From assembly GCA_955652155.1 (NCBI GenBank), contig CATPAT010000209.1:1-13318 (forward strand): a stretch of 13,318 nt of DNA. Reading direction: 5' to 3'. Positions 1 to 6,767 of this stretch are shown here, piece by piece. The DNA comes from an uncultured Chthoniobacterales bacterium. GTDB taxonomy: Bacteria > Verrucomicrobiota > Verrucomicrobiia > Chthoniobacterales > UBA10450. The first letter of the stretch is position 1, and each line of letters opens with the position of its first letter. Below the pieces are notes generated by a model. That model was not told the DNA's origin and searched no databases. It saw nothing but the letters and a program-made list of their open reading frames with translations. The translations under genes were made by a program, and so were the position numbers.

Positions 1-1232
1 ATGCTACTTGTCCTCGGATTGCGCGGAAATTCCCGAACAACCAGGGTCGCGCCGAGGTTTTTCAGCGCGGAATTGATCGCGTAAACGAGCAATTGCACGA
101 CGGCCGGCTGGTTCGGACCGGTGACGACCAGACTTGCTCCCGATTTTGCCACCAGATCATTGGCCGCTTCGCTCAACCATCGGTCGTCGAAAGTCGCCGT
201 GCCCGCGGGCACTTTAAGCGCCGCAACCAAGGAACTCAGGCCAGCATCTTTTGTTGCGGCGAGAATTTTTCCGGCGAGTGCGTGCGCAAACACTGAGATT
301 TGGCTCGCGGGACAGCGAAGACGATGGTCCGCCATCGCACCCGTGAGCGTGAAACGATTCTCCACCACGTAAAGACGGTTCATCGTGTCTTTCGCGGCAC
401 TGACCCGCCGGCGCGAACTGAATGCGCGAACCGATGCGAGATCTCCCTGGCCGCAATCGAGAAAATCGCTGTCGAGCGCAAGGACGACATCAGCACGTTC
501 AAAATGCGGAATGAGCCGTGCGTTCGCGCCGAAACCGACTTGGGTGGCGTAATTTTCCGCGTCGCTCAGGAGCGGTTCGTAAACACACCAGCGCATCTTC
601 GGAAAAATCTTCTCCAGTTCTGCGCGCAAACGTTCGCGCGTGGGCGAGTGTGTTTCGTCGACAAGAAACGCGAGTCCATCGCCGCCCTTCGCCGCGATCT
701 GCGGGCGCAACTTGTCGATGTACGCGCTGAACGCAGCGAGGTCGGAAGGCTTCCCGCGCTCGACGAATCGTTTCGAGCGCGCCGGATCGTAAAGATCGAG
801 CACGGATGCTTGGGCAAAAGTGTCCGTTGCGCCGCCACTCCCCGGATGGAGCGGATTGCCTTCCAACTTGATCGGACGTCCATCGACCGTCGTCGCGATC
901 AAAGGAATTGCTCCAGTTCGGCGAGGCATCGCGGTCGCGTAGTAGAGAAATTTTCCTGGAATCGTCCACTCGACACTTTTCGTAAATGGAACCAGATGCG
1001 CTTCGGGCCGGCGGCAGCTGTTCAATCCGAAGCCCGCCAGCGCCATCGATGCGCCCATCAACTTCAAGAAGCCGCGCCGCGACCATTCGTCGCCTTCGAG
1101 TTGCGCCGCGCCGGCCGGAAATTCGCGTTCCAGCCATTCGCGAAACTCCGGCGTGTCGCTCAATTCGCCCACGCTGCGCCAGTAACGCTTTCCAGTTAAC
1201 GGCTCCGGTGGATGTTCGAAGATGCGTTTCAT
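1..1232 (-). CDS. actB: Alternative complex III subunit ActB, Tat-exported molybdopterin-oxidoreductase-like protein (5' part, runs off left edge)
   Basis: ActB is the large iron-sulfur/molybdopterin-oxidoreductase-like subunit of alternative complex III, a quinol:electron-acceptor oxidoreductase on the periplasmic face of the inner membrane. About 410 codons are visible before the window edge; the family is usually around 1000 residues. The N-terminus matches the family called TAT-variant-translocated molybdopterin oxidoreductase: KRYWRSVGELSDTPEF near residues 15-30, then the twin-arginine motif SRRGFLKLMGAS at 51-62 and a short hydrophobic stretch. Next come FLYYATAMP, GRPIKLEGNPLHPGSGG and LDLYDPARS, all typical of the ActB pseudo-molybdopterin domain. 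No cysteine-rich cluster ligands are seen in this part. The start is fixed by a 4-base ATGA overlap with the upstream actA, implying translational coupling. The iron-sulfur domain and the actC-F genes would lie to the left. Confidence 0.88.
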   Translation of the reverse strand, partial: MKRIFEHPPEPLTGKRYWRSVGELSDTPEFREWLEREFPAGAAQLEGDEWSRRGFLKLMGASMALAGFGLNSCRRPEAHLVPFTKSVEWTIPGKFLYYATAMPRRTGAIPLIATTVDGRPIKLEGNPLHPGSGGATDTFAQASVLDLYDPARSKRFVERGKPSDLAAFSAYIDKLRPQIAAKGGDGLAFLVDETHSPTRERLRAELEKIFPKMRWCVYEPLLSDAENYATQVGFGANARLIPHFERADVVLALDSDFLDCGQGDLASVRAFSSRRRVSAAKDTMNRLYVVENRFTLTGAMADHRLRCPASQISVFAHALAGKILAATKDAGLSSLVAALKVPAGTATFDDRWLSEAANDLVAKSGASLVVTGPNQPAVVQLLVYAINSALKNLGATLVVREFPRNPRTSS

Positions 1233-1954
1233 CGGTGGCACCCCTGACAGTTCACCGGTGGCCGGATGTTCCAGCGCTCTTTCAAAGTCTCGCCGATCTC
1301 TGTTTGGCTTAGCTTTTTCTTCTTCGACAAATCTTCGGTTGCATCTGACGATTGCCCATACTTCGCCACAAATACCGCCGGTTTCACGTCGTCCGGTTTC
1401 CAGTCGAGATTGAAAATCTGATCTTCCGGCCGCAGAAAGTTTTCCGGATGCCGATGACACTCCAGGCACCACGCCATGCTATGCGGCTTGGCGTGATAAA
1501 CCTCCGGCATGTGATTGACCGGGCCGTGACAGCTAAAGCAACTGATCCCGCGATTGACGTGGGCGCTGTGATTGTAGAAAACATAATCGGGTGTGCGATG
1601 GATTTGCACCCACTCGACCGGCTTACCCGTTTTCCAGCTCGCCCGCACCGGTTCGAGCTTGGGGTTGTCCTTCTGCACCTGGCTGTGGCAGTTCATGCAC
1701 GTCTGCGTATTGGGCAAATTCGAATGCGCCGCCACTTCGACAAAGCTGTGGCAATAACGGCAGTCCATCCCGAGCTGCGAGACATGAATGTCATGCGGGA
1801 ATGGCACCGGCTGGATTGGTTCGTACCTCACCCGCGTGTATTTTGGCGTCACGTAATACCACGTCGCCCCGGTCAGCCCGCAGACGGTAATCACGCCGCA
1901 GATTGCCACCTTGAGCGGCAGCCAATTTGTCCAGCGTGGAAAAAAATTCGCCAT
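1229..1954 (-). CDS. actA: Alternative complex III subunit ActA, pentahaem cytochrome c
   Basis: ActA is the multihaem c-type cytochrome of alternative complex III and passes electrons from quinol oxidation toward a soluble or oxidase-bound acceptor in the periplasm. The 241-residue protein has one N-terminal membrane segment (about residues 12-33, LPLKVAICGVITVCGLTGA) acting as signal anchor. It then carries five CxxCH haem sites: CRYCH 65-69, CMNCH 86-90, CFSCH 139-143, CLECH 163-167 and CQGCH 236-240, the last ending one residue before the stop. Five haems and this length are normal for ActA. Extra histidines (NHSAH, HVNRG, EVYHAKPHS) could be distal haem ligands. It is the first gene of the visible operon, and actB starts inside its stop codon. 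No clear ribosome binding site precedes the ATG. NrfH/NapC-type cytochromes are less likely given the coupled actB. Confidence 0.93.
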   Translation of the reverse strand: MANFFPRWTNWLPLKVAICGVITVCGLTGATWYYVTPKYTRVRYEPIQPVPFPHDIHVSQLGMDCRYCHSFVEVAAHSNLPNTQTCMNCHSQVQKDNPKLEPVRASWKTGKPVEWVQIHRTPDYVFYNHSAHVNRGISCFSCHGPVNHMPEVYHAKPHSMAWCLECHRHPENFLRPEDQIFNLDWKPDDVKPAVFVAKYGQSSDATEDLSKKKKLSQTEIGETLKERWNIRPPVNCQGCHR

Positions 1955-2219
1955 AAATAATTAGCGAACCGCCGGAGGTCGCAGCCGCCACTCTGCATAC
2001 GCGAATGAATGAACGCTCGGATGTTGTTTCAGAAACGGCTTGGGTTGGTTGGAGCTCGCGCAACGCGAGACCGACACTCTATAAATCGACATCGCATTGG
2101 GAAAAAGAAAATTCGTCGCTCAACTTCATGTCGATCTTAAAGAGAAACGCTCATTCTTCCGATACGAAAAACTGGCGAATTGGCAAAAATTGATAACGTC
2201 AACTTCACCGGAGCGTCAA
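1955..2219. other. Divergent intergenic region between actA and the amidohydrolase gene
   Basis: This 265-base stretch separates two divergent genes and should hold both promoters. A TATAAA sits at 2080-2085 on the plus strand without a convincing -35 box. Just upstream is a perfect 6-bp dyad with a 3-base loop, CTCGCG-CAA-CGCGAG (2055-2069), which could be an operator or a chance hairpin; it has no T tract. One copy of the 9-mer GTCGATCTT is at 2130-2138. The downstream frame stays open back to a TTG at 2097, but the predicted protein before 2220 shows no domain. Confidence 0.5.
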
Positions 2220-3953
2220 GTGAAAGCGCGCCCTTTTCTCAGCGCTGTTATAACGTGCCTCTGCGGCTTTGCCGTTCAGATGAGCGTGGGCGAAGAACCT
2301 GCCCTGAGCGAAGCGAAGCGGAGTCGAATAGATGTCGATCTTATTTTGGTCAACGGGAACGTTTACACCGTTAACGAGCGTCAGCCGCACGCCGAGGCCG
2401 TCGCGGTAAAAAATGAGCGCATCGCTTTCGTCGGCTCAAACGACGACGCGAAAAAGCTCGCCAGCCACAAAACGCGCATTGTCGATCTTGCCGGCAAAAC
2501 CGTCGTTCCCGGCCTGACCGATTCGCATTGCCACATCTTCGGAATCGGCGAGCGCGAAATGAATCTGAATCTCGAAGGCGCAAAGTCGCTCGAAGATTTC
2601 CTCGCCAAAGTGAAGGAGCGTGTCGCGCAAACCGAGCGCGGGAAATGGATCACAGGCCGCGGTTGGATCGAGACCTTCTGGAAACCGCCGCAATTCCCGA
2701 CACGTACCGATCTGGATAAAATCGCGTCGGGCAACCCCGTTTTTCTGATCCGCGCCGACGGCCATGCTGCAATCGCAAACACCGCGGCTCTAAACATCGC
2801 TAAAATCGACAAGAACACGCCGAATCCTTTCGGTGGCGAAATTTTGAAAGACAAAACGGCTGGCGAGCCGACCGGGATGCTGCTCGATAACGCGATGGAC
2901 CTCGTCGCGAAAAATATTCCAAAACCGACCGAAGTCGAACGCGAACAAGCGTTTCTGCTCGGAATTGATCGCGAGATCAAACTCGGCTGGTGCGAAATTC
3001 AGAACGCCGGCAGCCACAAAGAAGATGTCGATCTTATCCGGAAATGTTTCGACGATGGAAAAGTGAAGCTGCGTTTTATCAATGCGGTTTATGGCCCCGG
3101 CCAAGATGCGCAGCGCTTTCTGCGCGAAGGCCCGACAATCAACGCATACGATCACCACGTCACCCAGCGCACGATCAAAGTCATCTTCGATGGCGCACTC
3201 GGTTCGCGCGGCGCCGCGTTGTTGAAACCGTACAGCGACGCGCCCGACACTTCCGGTTATCTCACCGAGAAGCCCGAAGAATTGAAACCGATGTTCGAAG
3301 AAGCGCTGCGTCGCGGGATTCAAATCGAAACCCACGCCATCGGCGATCATGCGAACCGGACGATTCTCGATCTTTACGAGCAAGCATTTAACGCGGTGCC
3401 GCCCGAGCAAAGAAAAATTCCCGAGCCGCGCTGGCGGGTAGAGCACGCGCAGATTATCGATCTTGCCGACATTCCGCGCTTCGCCAAACTCGGCGTGATC
3501 CCGTCGATGCAACCGTCGCACGCGATCAGCGACTTGTTTTTTGCACCGAGCCGTCTAGGAATGGACCGCCTCGCCGGCGCCTACGCCTGGCAAAGTTTTT
3601 TGAAATCCGGCGCAATCATTTGCGGCGGTTCCGATGCGCCGGTCGAACGCGGCGAACCGATGATCGAATTTTACGCGGCCGTCGCGCGCAAAAGCGTGAA
3701 AGGTTTTTCCGGCGAAGGCTGGCACCCCGAGCAAGCCGTCTCGCGCGAAGACGCGCTGAAAATGTTTACGATCTGGCCCGCCTACGCCGCGTTCGAAGAA
3801 AACGACAAAGGCTCAATCGAACCCAGCAAGCTCGCCGATTTCACCGTCCTCTCAAAAGACATCATGAAAATTCCTGAATCAGAAATCCTCAAAACGCATT
3901 GCGAGATGACCATAATTGGCGGCGAGATTGAGTCAGGAGATCCAAGTCGTTAA
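2220..3953 (+). CDS. Exported YtcJ-like metal-dependent amidohydrolase (Amidohydrolase_3 family)
   Basis: The product is a predicted hydrolase of the amidohydrolase superfamily, YtcJ/Amidohydrolase_3 branch, which hydrolyses amide or N-formyl bonds; the substrate cannot be read from sequence. I place the start at the GTG at 2220: GGAG lies six bases upstream, and the frame then begins with a Sec-type signal (MKARPFLSAVITCLCGFAV), giving 577 residues. A TTG at 2097 would give 618. The mature part starts with the usual beta-strand DLILVNGNVYTVN. Metal and catalytic motifs, numbered from the GTG, are DSHCH (His103, His105), KVIFDGALGSRGA (Lys320, possible carboxylated lysine), ETHAIGDHAN (His372), VEHAQII (His409) and GGSDAPVE (Asp472). 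Length and motif order are complete, so it should be active. A dispersed-repeat-like sequence lies in frame at about residues 28-36. No functional link to the divergent act operon is evident. Confidence 0.88.
   Translation: MKARPFLSAVITCLCGFAVQMSVGEEPALSEAKRSRIDVDLILVNGNVYTVNERQPHAEAVAVKNERIAFVGSNDDAKKLASHKTRIVDLAGKTVVPGLTDSHCHIFGIGEREMNLNLEGAKSLEDFLAKVKERVAQTERGKWITGRGWIETFWKPPQFPTRTDLDKIASGNPVFLIRADGHAAIANTAALNIAKIDKNTPNPFGGEILKDKTAGEPTGMLLDNAMDLVAKNIPKPTEVEREQAFLLGIDREIKLGWCEIQNAGSHKEDVDLIRKCFDDGKVKLRFINAVYGPGQDAQRFLREGPTINAYDHHVTQRTIKVIFDGALGSRGAALLKPYSDAPDTSGYLTEKPEELKPMFEEALRRGIQIETHAIGDHANRTILDLYEQAFNAVPPEQRKIPEPRWRVEHAQIIDLADIPRFAKLGVIPSMQPSHAISDLFFAPSRLGMDRLAGAYAWQSFLKSGAIICGGSDAPVERGEPMIEFYAAVARKSVKGFSGEGWHPEQAVSREDALKMFTIWPAYAAFEENDKGSIEPSKLADFTVLSKDIMKIPESEILKTHCEMTIIGGEIESGDPSR
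2301..2327 (+). repeat. Dispersed-repeat-like sequence (GAGCGAAGCGAAGCGGAGTC type) inside a coding region
   Basis: The 27 bases here contain GAGCGAAGCGAAGCGGAGTC. This type of sequence recurs as an intergenic and intragenic repeat in many environmental bacterial genomes, where it shows up in translations as LSEAKRSRI, PERSEAES or LRFAQGRF. All three readings occur here in different frames. It is in frame in the amidohydrolase (PALSEAKRSR), right after the signal peptide, where a linker can tolerate extra residues. Only one copy is seen in this window, so calling it a repeat relies on recognition rather than on internal copies. Confidence 0.5.
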
Positions 3954-4147
3954 ACAAATCGGGCAATTTCGCGGCTTAACCCAATGTTCAACGCCAGTAT
4001 CTCCGCAGAAATCTGCACGATCGGGGATCAGCGCTGCGCCAGCAAAGGCTACGCCCACCTCTCAATAATTCCTTCCTTTGCGCAGTCAGCCGGCATTGCG
4101 AATGCGCCTGTCACGACAATGTTATCGTATGGGACCCCACTTGCTGT

Positions 4148-4717
4148 GTGACAAGTCTACCCTGCAAGGATTGTCCGGCGTGGAGCTTAATCTGCTCCGA
4201 CGGAAATATTCCGCCAGTCTTGCTCGTTGAAATTCTCACCGACCTAAAGAAAGCGAAAGACATTACCGCAAGTCGCTGGGAAGTGCAGAACCTCGCTAAT
4301 AAGCTGGTTCCAGCGTCCTCGGCGGTGAACGTCGGCTTTCGCGATCTCGTCGCCGGAGAAATCCTGGGCTACAAAGTCACTGCCGACGGAAGACCCGTTC
4401 TTCGGGGAGGCAAGCCTGTAACATCGCAAGGCAAAGCGGGGATGATCATTGAACAAAGTCCTGAGGAAGAAGCGCTGTTGCGATGGCAAGTTGGATCCTT
4501 CTCCGAGGCAGAAGAACTCCTTGCGGAAAATTGGCGCCGTACATCGCAAGCGATTGATCTTGAAGGAATGCAGCGAACACTGCGAAACGACTACCGACGC
4601 CATGTGAGACTCAGAACGTTGGAGGAAACAGCTAATTTCGTTGACGAGTTGCTGCGCTCAATTCCACCAAGAAAACTGTTATCTTGGTTTCTGGCCGATT
4701 GCGAGATGCAAACCTAA
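4148..4717 (+). CDS. Middle segment of the frameshifted PIN-like/SEC-C gene (would be called as a hypothetical protein)
   Basis: Taken alone this is a 189-residue open frame from a GTG with no recognisable complete domain. Its first 18 or so residues (MTSLPCKDCPAWSL) are probably an out-of-frame reading of the true N-terminus, which lies in the preceding frame from 4129. The plausible coding part begins near NIPPVLLVEILTDLKK and includes VNVGFRDLVAGEILGYKV, SPEEEALLRWQVGSFSEAEE and RKLLSWFLADC, mostly helical with charged surfaces. It ends at a TAA at 4715 just where the next frame takes over. I read it as one exon-like piece of the 4129-5384 gene, not as an independent protein. Confidence 0.5.
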   Translation: MTSLPCKDCPAWSLICSDGNIPPVLLVEILTDLKKAKDITASRWEVQNLANKLVPASSAVNVGFRDLVAGEILGYKVTADGRPVLRGGKPVTSQGKAGMIIEQSPEEEALLRWQVGSFSEAEELLAENWRRTSQAIDLEGMQRTLRNDYRRHVRLRTLEETANFVDELLRSIPPRKLLSWFLADCEMQT

Positions 4718-5384
4718 CGATTTGAACGAACCTCTCGCCAGAATTGAGAGCGACAGTGGGTTTTCTCTCCACGGTAACTTGCCGTACACGGCTCGTTGCC
4801 TTCGCATCGCTCTCATCTTCCACTTTGGTCTCGCCTTTGGTCTAGTCTCCACTCGCGCAAGCAATCGCATCGATTTGGAATATTTGTACTACGTACCTTT
4901 TTGTAACGTCTTCTCGTCGGGAGATTCGTTGCAGAGGACGCTCGTGTCGTTTGTTTTCAGGAACGATCAAGTTTTTGTCGCGCGCGACGTCCTGAAGGCT
5001 GATCTGAAAGGACTTTCGATATGGTGGACGGCCCTGACCGAGCAAGAGAAAGAAGAAGAGAAACAACGGAGCGGCCCGCCGGAGATCGAAGCGTCGGCCA
5101 CTTATCAAATTTGGAAGAAGTTTATGAAGCCCGATTATAGGAGTAGTCCGCGGCTAAAGGAAGAGATGTCACCGGATGCGGAGCGAAAGCTTATGGAACA
5201 CATTTCGCAATTGATGAAGAATGCGACATCAGCGGGTTCCGCGAGCCATTCACTCGACGAGTGCAATTTTGTCGTGCGAAGACAATATGTGCGTTTCGAC
5301 GGCCCATGTATCTGCGGGAGTGAAAAAACTTTTGGCAACTGTTGCGGACGCAAAATTGCCGCCCAGTCAAGCGGCCTCTCGTAA
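4641..5384 (+). CDS. C-terminal segment with SEC-C motif of the frameshifted PIN-like gene
   Basis: The open frame from a TTG at 4641 is 247 residues, but its first 22 or so residues overlap the preceding frame and are probably not coding. The convincing part starts near NDLNEPLARIESDSGFSL. It has a hydrophobic helix (CLRIALIFHFGLAFGLV), then NRIDLEYLYYVPFCNVFSSG with acidic residues placed like the end of a PIN fold. A charged helical region follows (TALTEQEKEEEKQRSG). The C-terminus has the SEC-C pattern, with cysteines at 223, 225, 234 and 235. SEC-C motifs bind zinc and occur at the ends of SecA and of many nuclease- or chaperone-linked proteins. No start with a ribosome binding site is visible, as expected for the 3' part of a broken gene. 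Confidence 0.55.
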   Translation: MTSCCAQFHQENCYLGFWPIARCKPNDLNEPLARIESDSGFSLHGNLPYTARCLRIALIFHFGLAFGLVSTRASNRIDLEYLYYVPFCNVFSSGDSLQRTLVSFVFRNDQVFVARDVLKADLKGLSIWWTALTEQEKEEEKQRSGPPEIEASATYQIWKKFMKPDYRSSPRLKEEMSPDAERKLMEHISQLMKNATSAGSASHSLDECNFVVRRQYVRFDGPCICGSEKTFGNCCGRKIAAQSSGLS

Positions 5385-5460
5385 TCGGCAATTCTTAATC
5401 ATTCGCCGGCGCTCTGCTTGCTCGGACTCGAGATCTCAGGCGGTGTGGGGCCGATTACGA
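5379..5460. repeat. 11-bp inverted repeat spanning two convergent stop codons
   Basis: TCGTAATCGGC at 5379-5389 is the exact reverse complement of GCCGATTACGA at 5450-5460. Each arm contains the stop codon of one of the convergent genes: TAA at 5382-5384, and TTA at 5455-5457, which reads TAA on the minus strand. The 60-base spacer contains GCCGGC but no T tract. The pair could form a large hairpin in transcripts from either direction, giving a bidirectional end signal, or could reflect a small duplication-inversion. A chance origin is possible. Confidence 0.5.
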
Positions 5461-6663
5461 GTACAGATACTCGTCGTGGTACTCGCGCTGAGGAGCGAAC
5501 TGGACGTTTTCGTTGCCGGTTTCGGGATATTCGAAGATTTTTCCTTCGTAATTGCGGATGACGATCTTCTCGTTGTCGTGATAGAGAATATATCCGGGAT
5601 TGATGGGGACTTTGCCGCCGCCGCCGGGAGCGTCGATGACGAATTGGGGCACGGCGTAACCGGTGGTATGACCGCGGAGGCCTTCGATGATCTCGATGCC
5701 TTTCGCGACCGAAGTGCGCAGATGCGATGAGCCGTTGATCAGGTCGCATTGGTAAATGTAATACGGACGCACCCGGCACATGAGCAGCTTGTGCACGAGC
5801 GTTCTCATCGTCTCGAGATCGTCGTTTACGCCTTTGAGCAAAACACTTTGGTTGCCGAGCGGAATGCCGGCGTTGGCGAGGCGTTCGAGCGCTTCCTTTA
5901 CTTCAATCGTGAGCTCACGCGGATGATTGACGTGCACACTCATCCAGAGCGGATGATATTTTTGCAGGACCGTGCAAAGCGCGGGCGTGATCCGTTGCGG
6001 CAGAAAAATTGGAACGCGCGTGCCGATGCGCAAAAACTCGATGTGCGAGATCGCGCGCAGTCGGCCTAACAACCTGTCGATCTTATCGTCGCTGAAAATC
6101 AACGCGTCGCCGCCGCTCAAGAGCACGTCGCGCACCTCGGTGTGTTGTTCGAGATAACGAAACGTCTCTTCAAAATCGGTGTGCAATTCCTGCTCGCCCA
6201 CGCCGCTCACCACACGGCTGCGTGTGCAATATCGGCAATAACTTGCGCAACGATCGGTCACGAGAAACAGCACGCGGTCGGGATATCGATGCACCAAGCC
6301 AGGCACCGGCATGTGCGAATCTTCGCCGCAGGGGTCGGCCATATCGTAGGGCGACGTCCAGGTCTCTTCGATCCGCGGAATGACCTGCCGCCGGATCGGA
6401 TCGTCCGGATTTTTCTCGCGGGGAATCAGATTGAAAAAGTGCGGCGTGACGGCAAGCGCGAGTTTGTTGCCGGAAAGCAGAACGCCGCTGCGCTCCTCGT
6501 CGCTAAGATCGACATGTCGCTCGAGCTGCTCGAGCGTCGTAACGCGATTTTTCAGCTGCCATTTCCAATCGTTCCAGAGCTCCGGCGCTGTATCGGGCCA
6601 ATAGCCCGGCGCATGCGAGATGAACGCTTTCCCATCCCCTGTTGTAGTCGCGAGAGTGACCAT
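5455..6663 (-). CDS. kamA: L-lysine 2,3-aminomutase (radical SAM, PLP-dependent)
   Basis: The enzyme interconverts L-lysine and beta-lysine in the cytoplasm using a [4Fe-4S] cluster, S-adenosylmethionine and PLP. The 402-residue protein has the radical SAM motif CASYCRYC (Cys139, Cys143, Cys146), SGGDAL at 183-188 and the PLP-binding region APGGGGK with Lys351. Two aspartates expected to hold the lysine substrate, Asp307 (YIYQCDL) and Asp344 (VIDAPGG), keep the same 37- and 7-residue spacing to each other and to the PLP lysine as Asp293, Asp330 and Lys337 in the clostridial enzyme. Glutamate 2,3-aminomutases differ at these aspartates, so lysine is the likelier substrate. The extended C-terminus (RNYEGKIFEYPE) matches catabolic or osmolyte KamA rather than the shorter EpmB. 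No beta-lysine acetyltransferase (ablB) is adjacent. The ATG at 6663 has no Shine-Dalgarno but a promoter candidate lies just upstream. Confidence 0.92.
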   Translation of the reverse strand: MVTLATTTGDGKAFISHAPGYWPDTAPELWNDWKWQLKNRVTTLEQLERHVDLSDEERSGVLLSGNKLALAVTPHFFNLIPREKNPDDPIRRQVIPRIEETWTSPYDMADPCGEDSHMPVPGLVHRYPDRVLFLVTDRCASYCRYCTRSRVVSGVGEQELHTDFEETFRYLEQHTEVRDVLLSGGDALIFSDDKIDRLLGRLRAISHIEFLRIGTRVPIFLPQRITPALCTVLQKYHPLWMSVHVNHPRELTIEVKEALERLANAGIPLGNQSVLLKGVNDDLETMRTLVHKLLMCRVRPYYIYQCDLINGSSHLRTSVAKGIEIIEGLRGHTTGYAVPQFVIDAPGGGGKVPINPGYILYHDNEKIVIRNYEGKIFEYPETGNENVQFAPQREYHDEYLYS

Positions 6664-6681
6664 TTTGAGTTGTGAGCGAAA

Positions 6682-6709
6682 AGGTTAAGACCGTGGACAA
6701 TCGTGTCAA
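6682..6709 (-). promoter_or_regulatory. Candidate sigma70-type promoter of kamA
   Basis: On the minus strand a perfect TTGACA (6704-6709) is followed after 16 bases by TAACCT (6682-6687), a weak -10 box. The start codon at 6663 lies 18 bases beyond the -10, giving a predicted leader of roughly a dozen bases. Confidence 0.35.
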
Positions 6710-6724
6710 CGCAGGCACTTCGTT

Positions 6725-6755
6725 GTGCGCTACGCACTTGGCAGCTCGTTTGCCA
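6725..6755 (-). other. Two short adjacent hairpins after the ankyrin-Ldt gene
   Basis: Two small dyads lie just beyond the ankyrin-Ldt stop codon: GTGCG-CTA-CGCAC (6725-6737) and TGGCA-7 bases-TGCCA (6739-6755). Each has a 5-bp stem. No T run follows, so an intrinsic terminator is doubtful; a weak or factor-dependent end signal between this gene and kamA is possible. Confidence 0.25.
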
Positions 6756-6767
6756 CCGATGGAATTG

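Larger units (their letters stand above)
4129..5384 (+). pseudogene. Frameshifted PIN-like nuclease/SEC-C zinc-motif protein
   Basis: Three overlapping frames read in order give one plausible protein of about 415 residues. Frame 1 starts at the ATG at 4129 (MGPHLLCDKSTLQGLSGVEL) and stops at 4228. Frame 2 picks up from about 4202 with NIPPVLLVEILTDLKKAKD and stops at 4715. Frame 3 continues from about 4706 with NRIDLEYLYYVPFCNVFSSG and ends in CICGSEKTFGNCCG, a SEC-C motif. The spaced acids (Asp of CDKS, Glu of LLVEIL, Asp of RIDLEYLYY, Asp of SSGDSL) follow the order of a PIN-fold active site. Both frame changes have the same sign, and each could be explained by one extra A in a short A run (4204-4206 and 4710-4712). 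Either the gene is decayed or the assembly has indel errors. The stretch is poorer in GC than its neighbours, which suggests recent acquisition. The PIN assignment is inference; the SEC-C motif is directly visible. Confidence 0.6.

Noticed and set aside
300..1199. 299-residue open frame on the plus strand
   Set aside because: It lies antisense to actB, whose protein is clearly recognised; the translation is arginine-rich and domain-free, as expected for a high-GC shadow frame.
1352..1960. 202-residue plus-strand frame opposite actA
   Set aside because: It is antisense to the five-haem cytochrome and has no recognisable motif.
2005..2193. 62-residue open frame in the actA-amidohydrolase gap
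   Set aside because: No ribosome binding site, no domain, and low-complexity polar composition; it overlaps the likely promoter region.
2790..3521. 243-residue minus-strand frame
   Set aside because: It is fully inside the amidohydrolase gene on the opposite strand; the sense frame carries all catalytic motifs.
4697..4720. Programmed +1 frameshift at the frame 2 stop (ACC TAA C)
   Set aside because: A +1 slip would move the P-site tRNA from ACC to CCT, which pairs poorly, and a second same-sign break occurs upstream. Mutation or assembly indels explain both better.
6142..6675. 177-residue plus-strand frame opposite kamA
   Set aside because: It is a shadow of the radical SAM enzyme, with no independent support.
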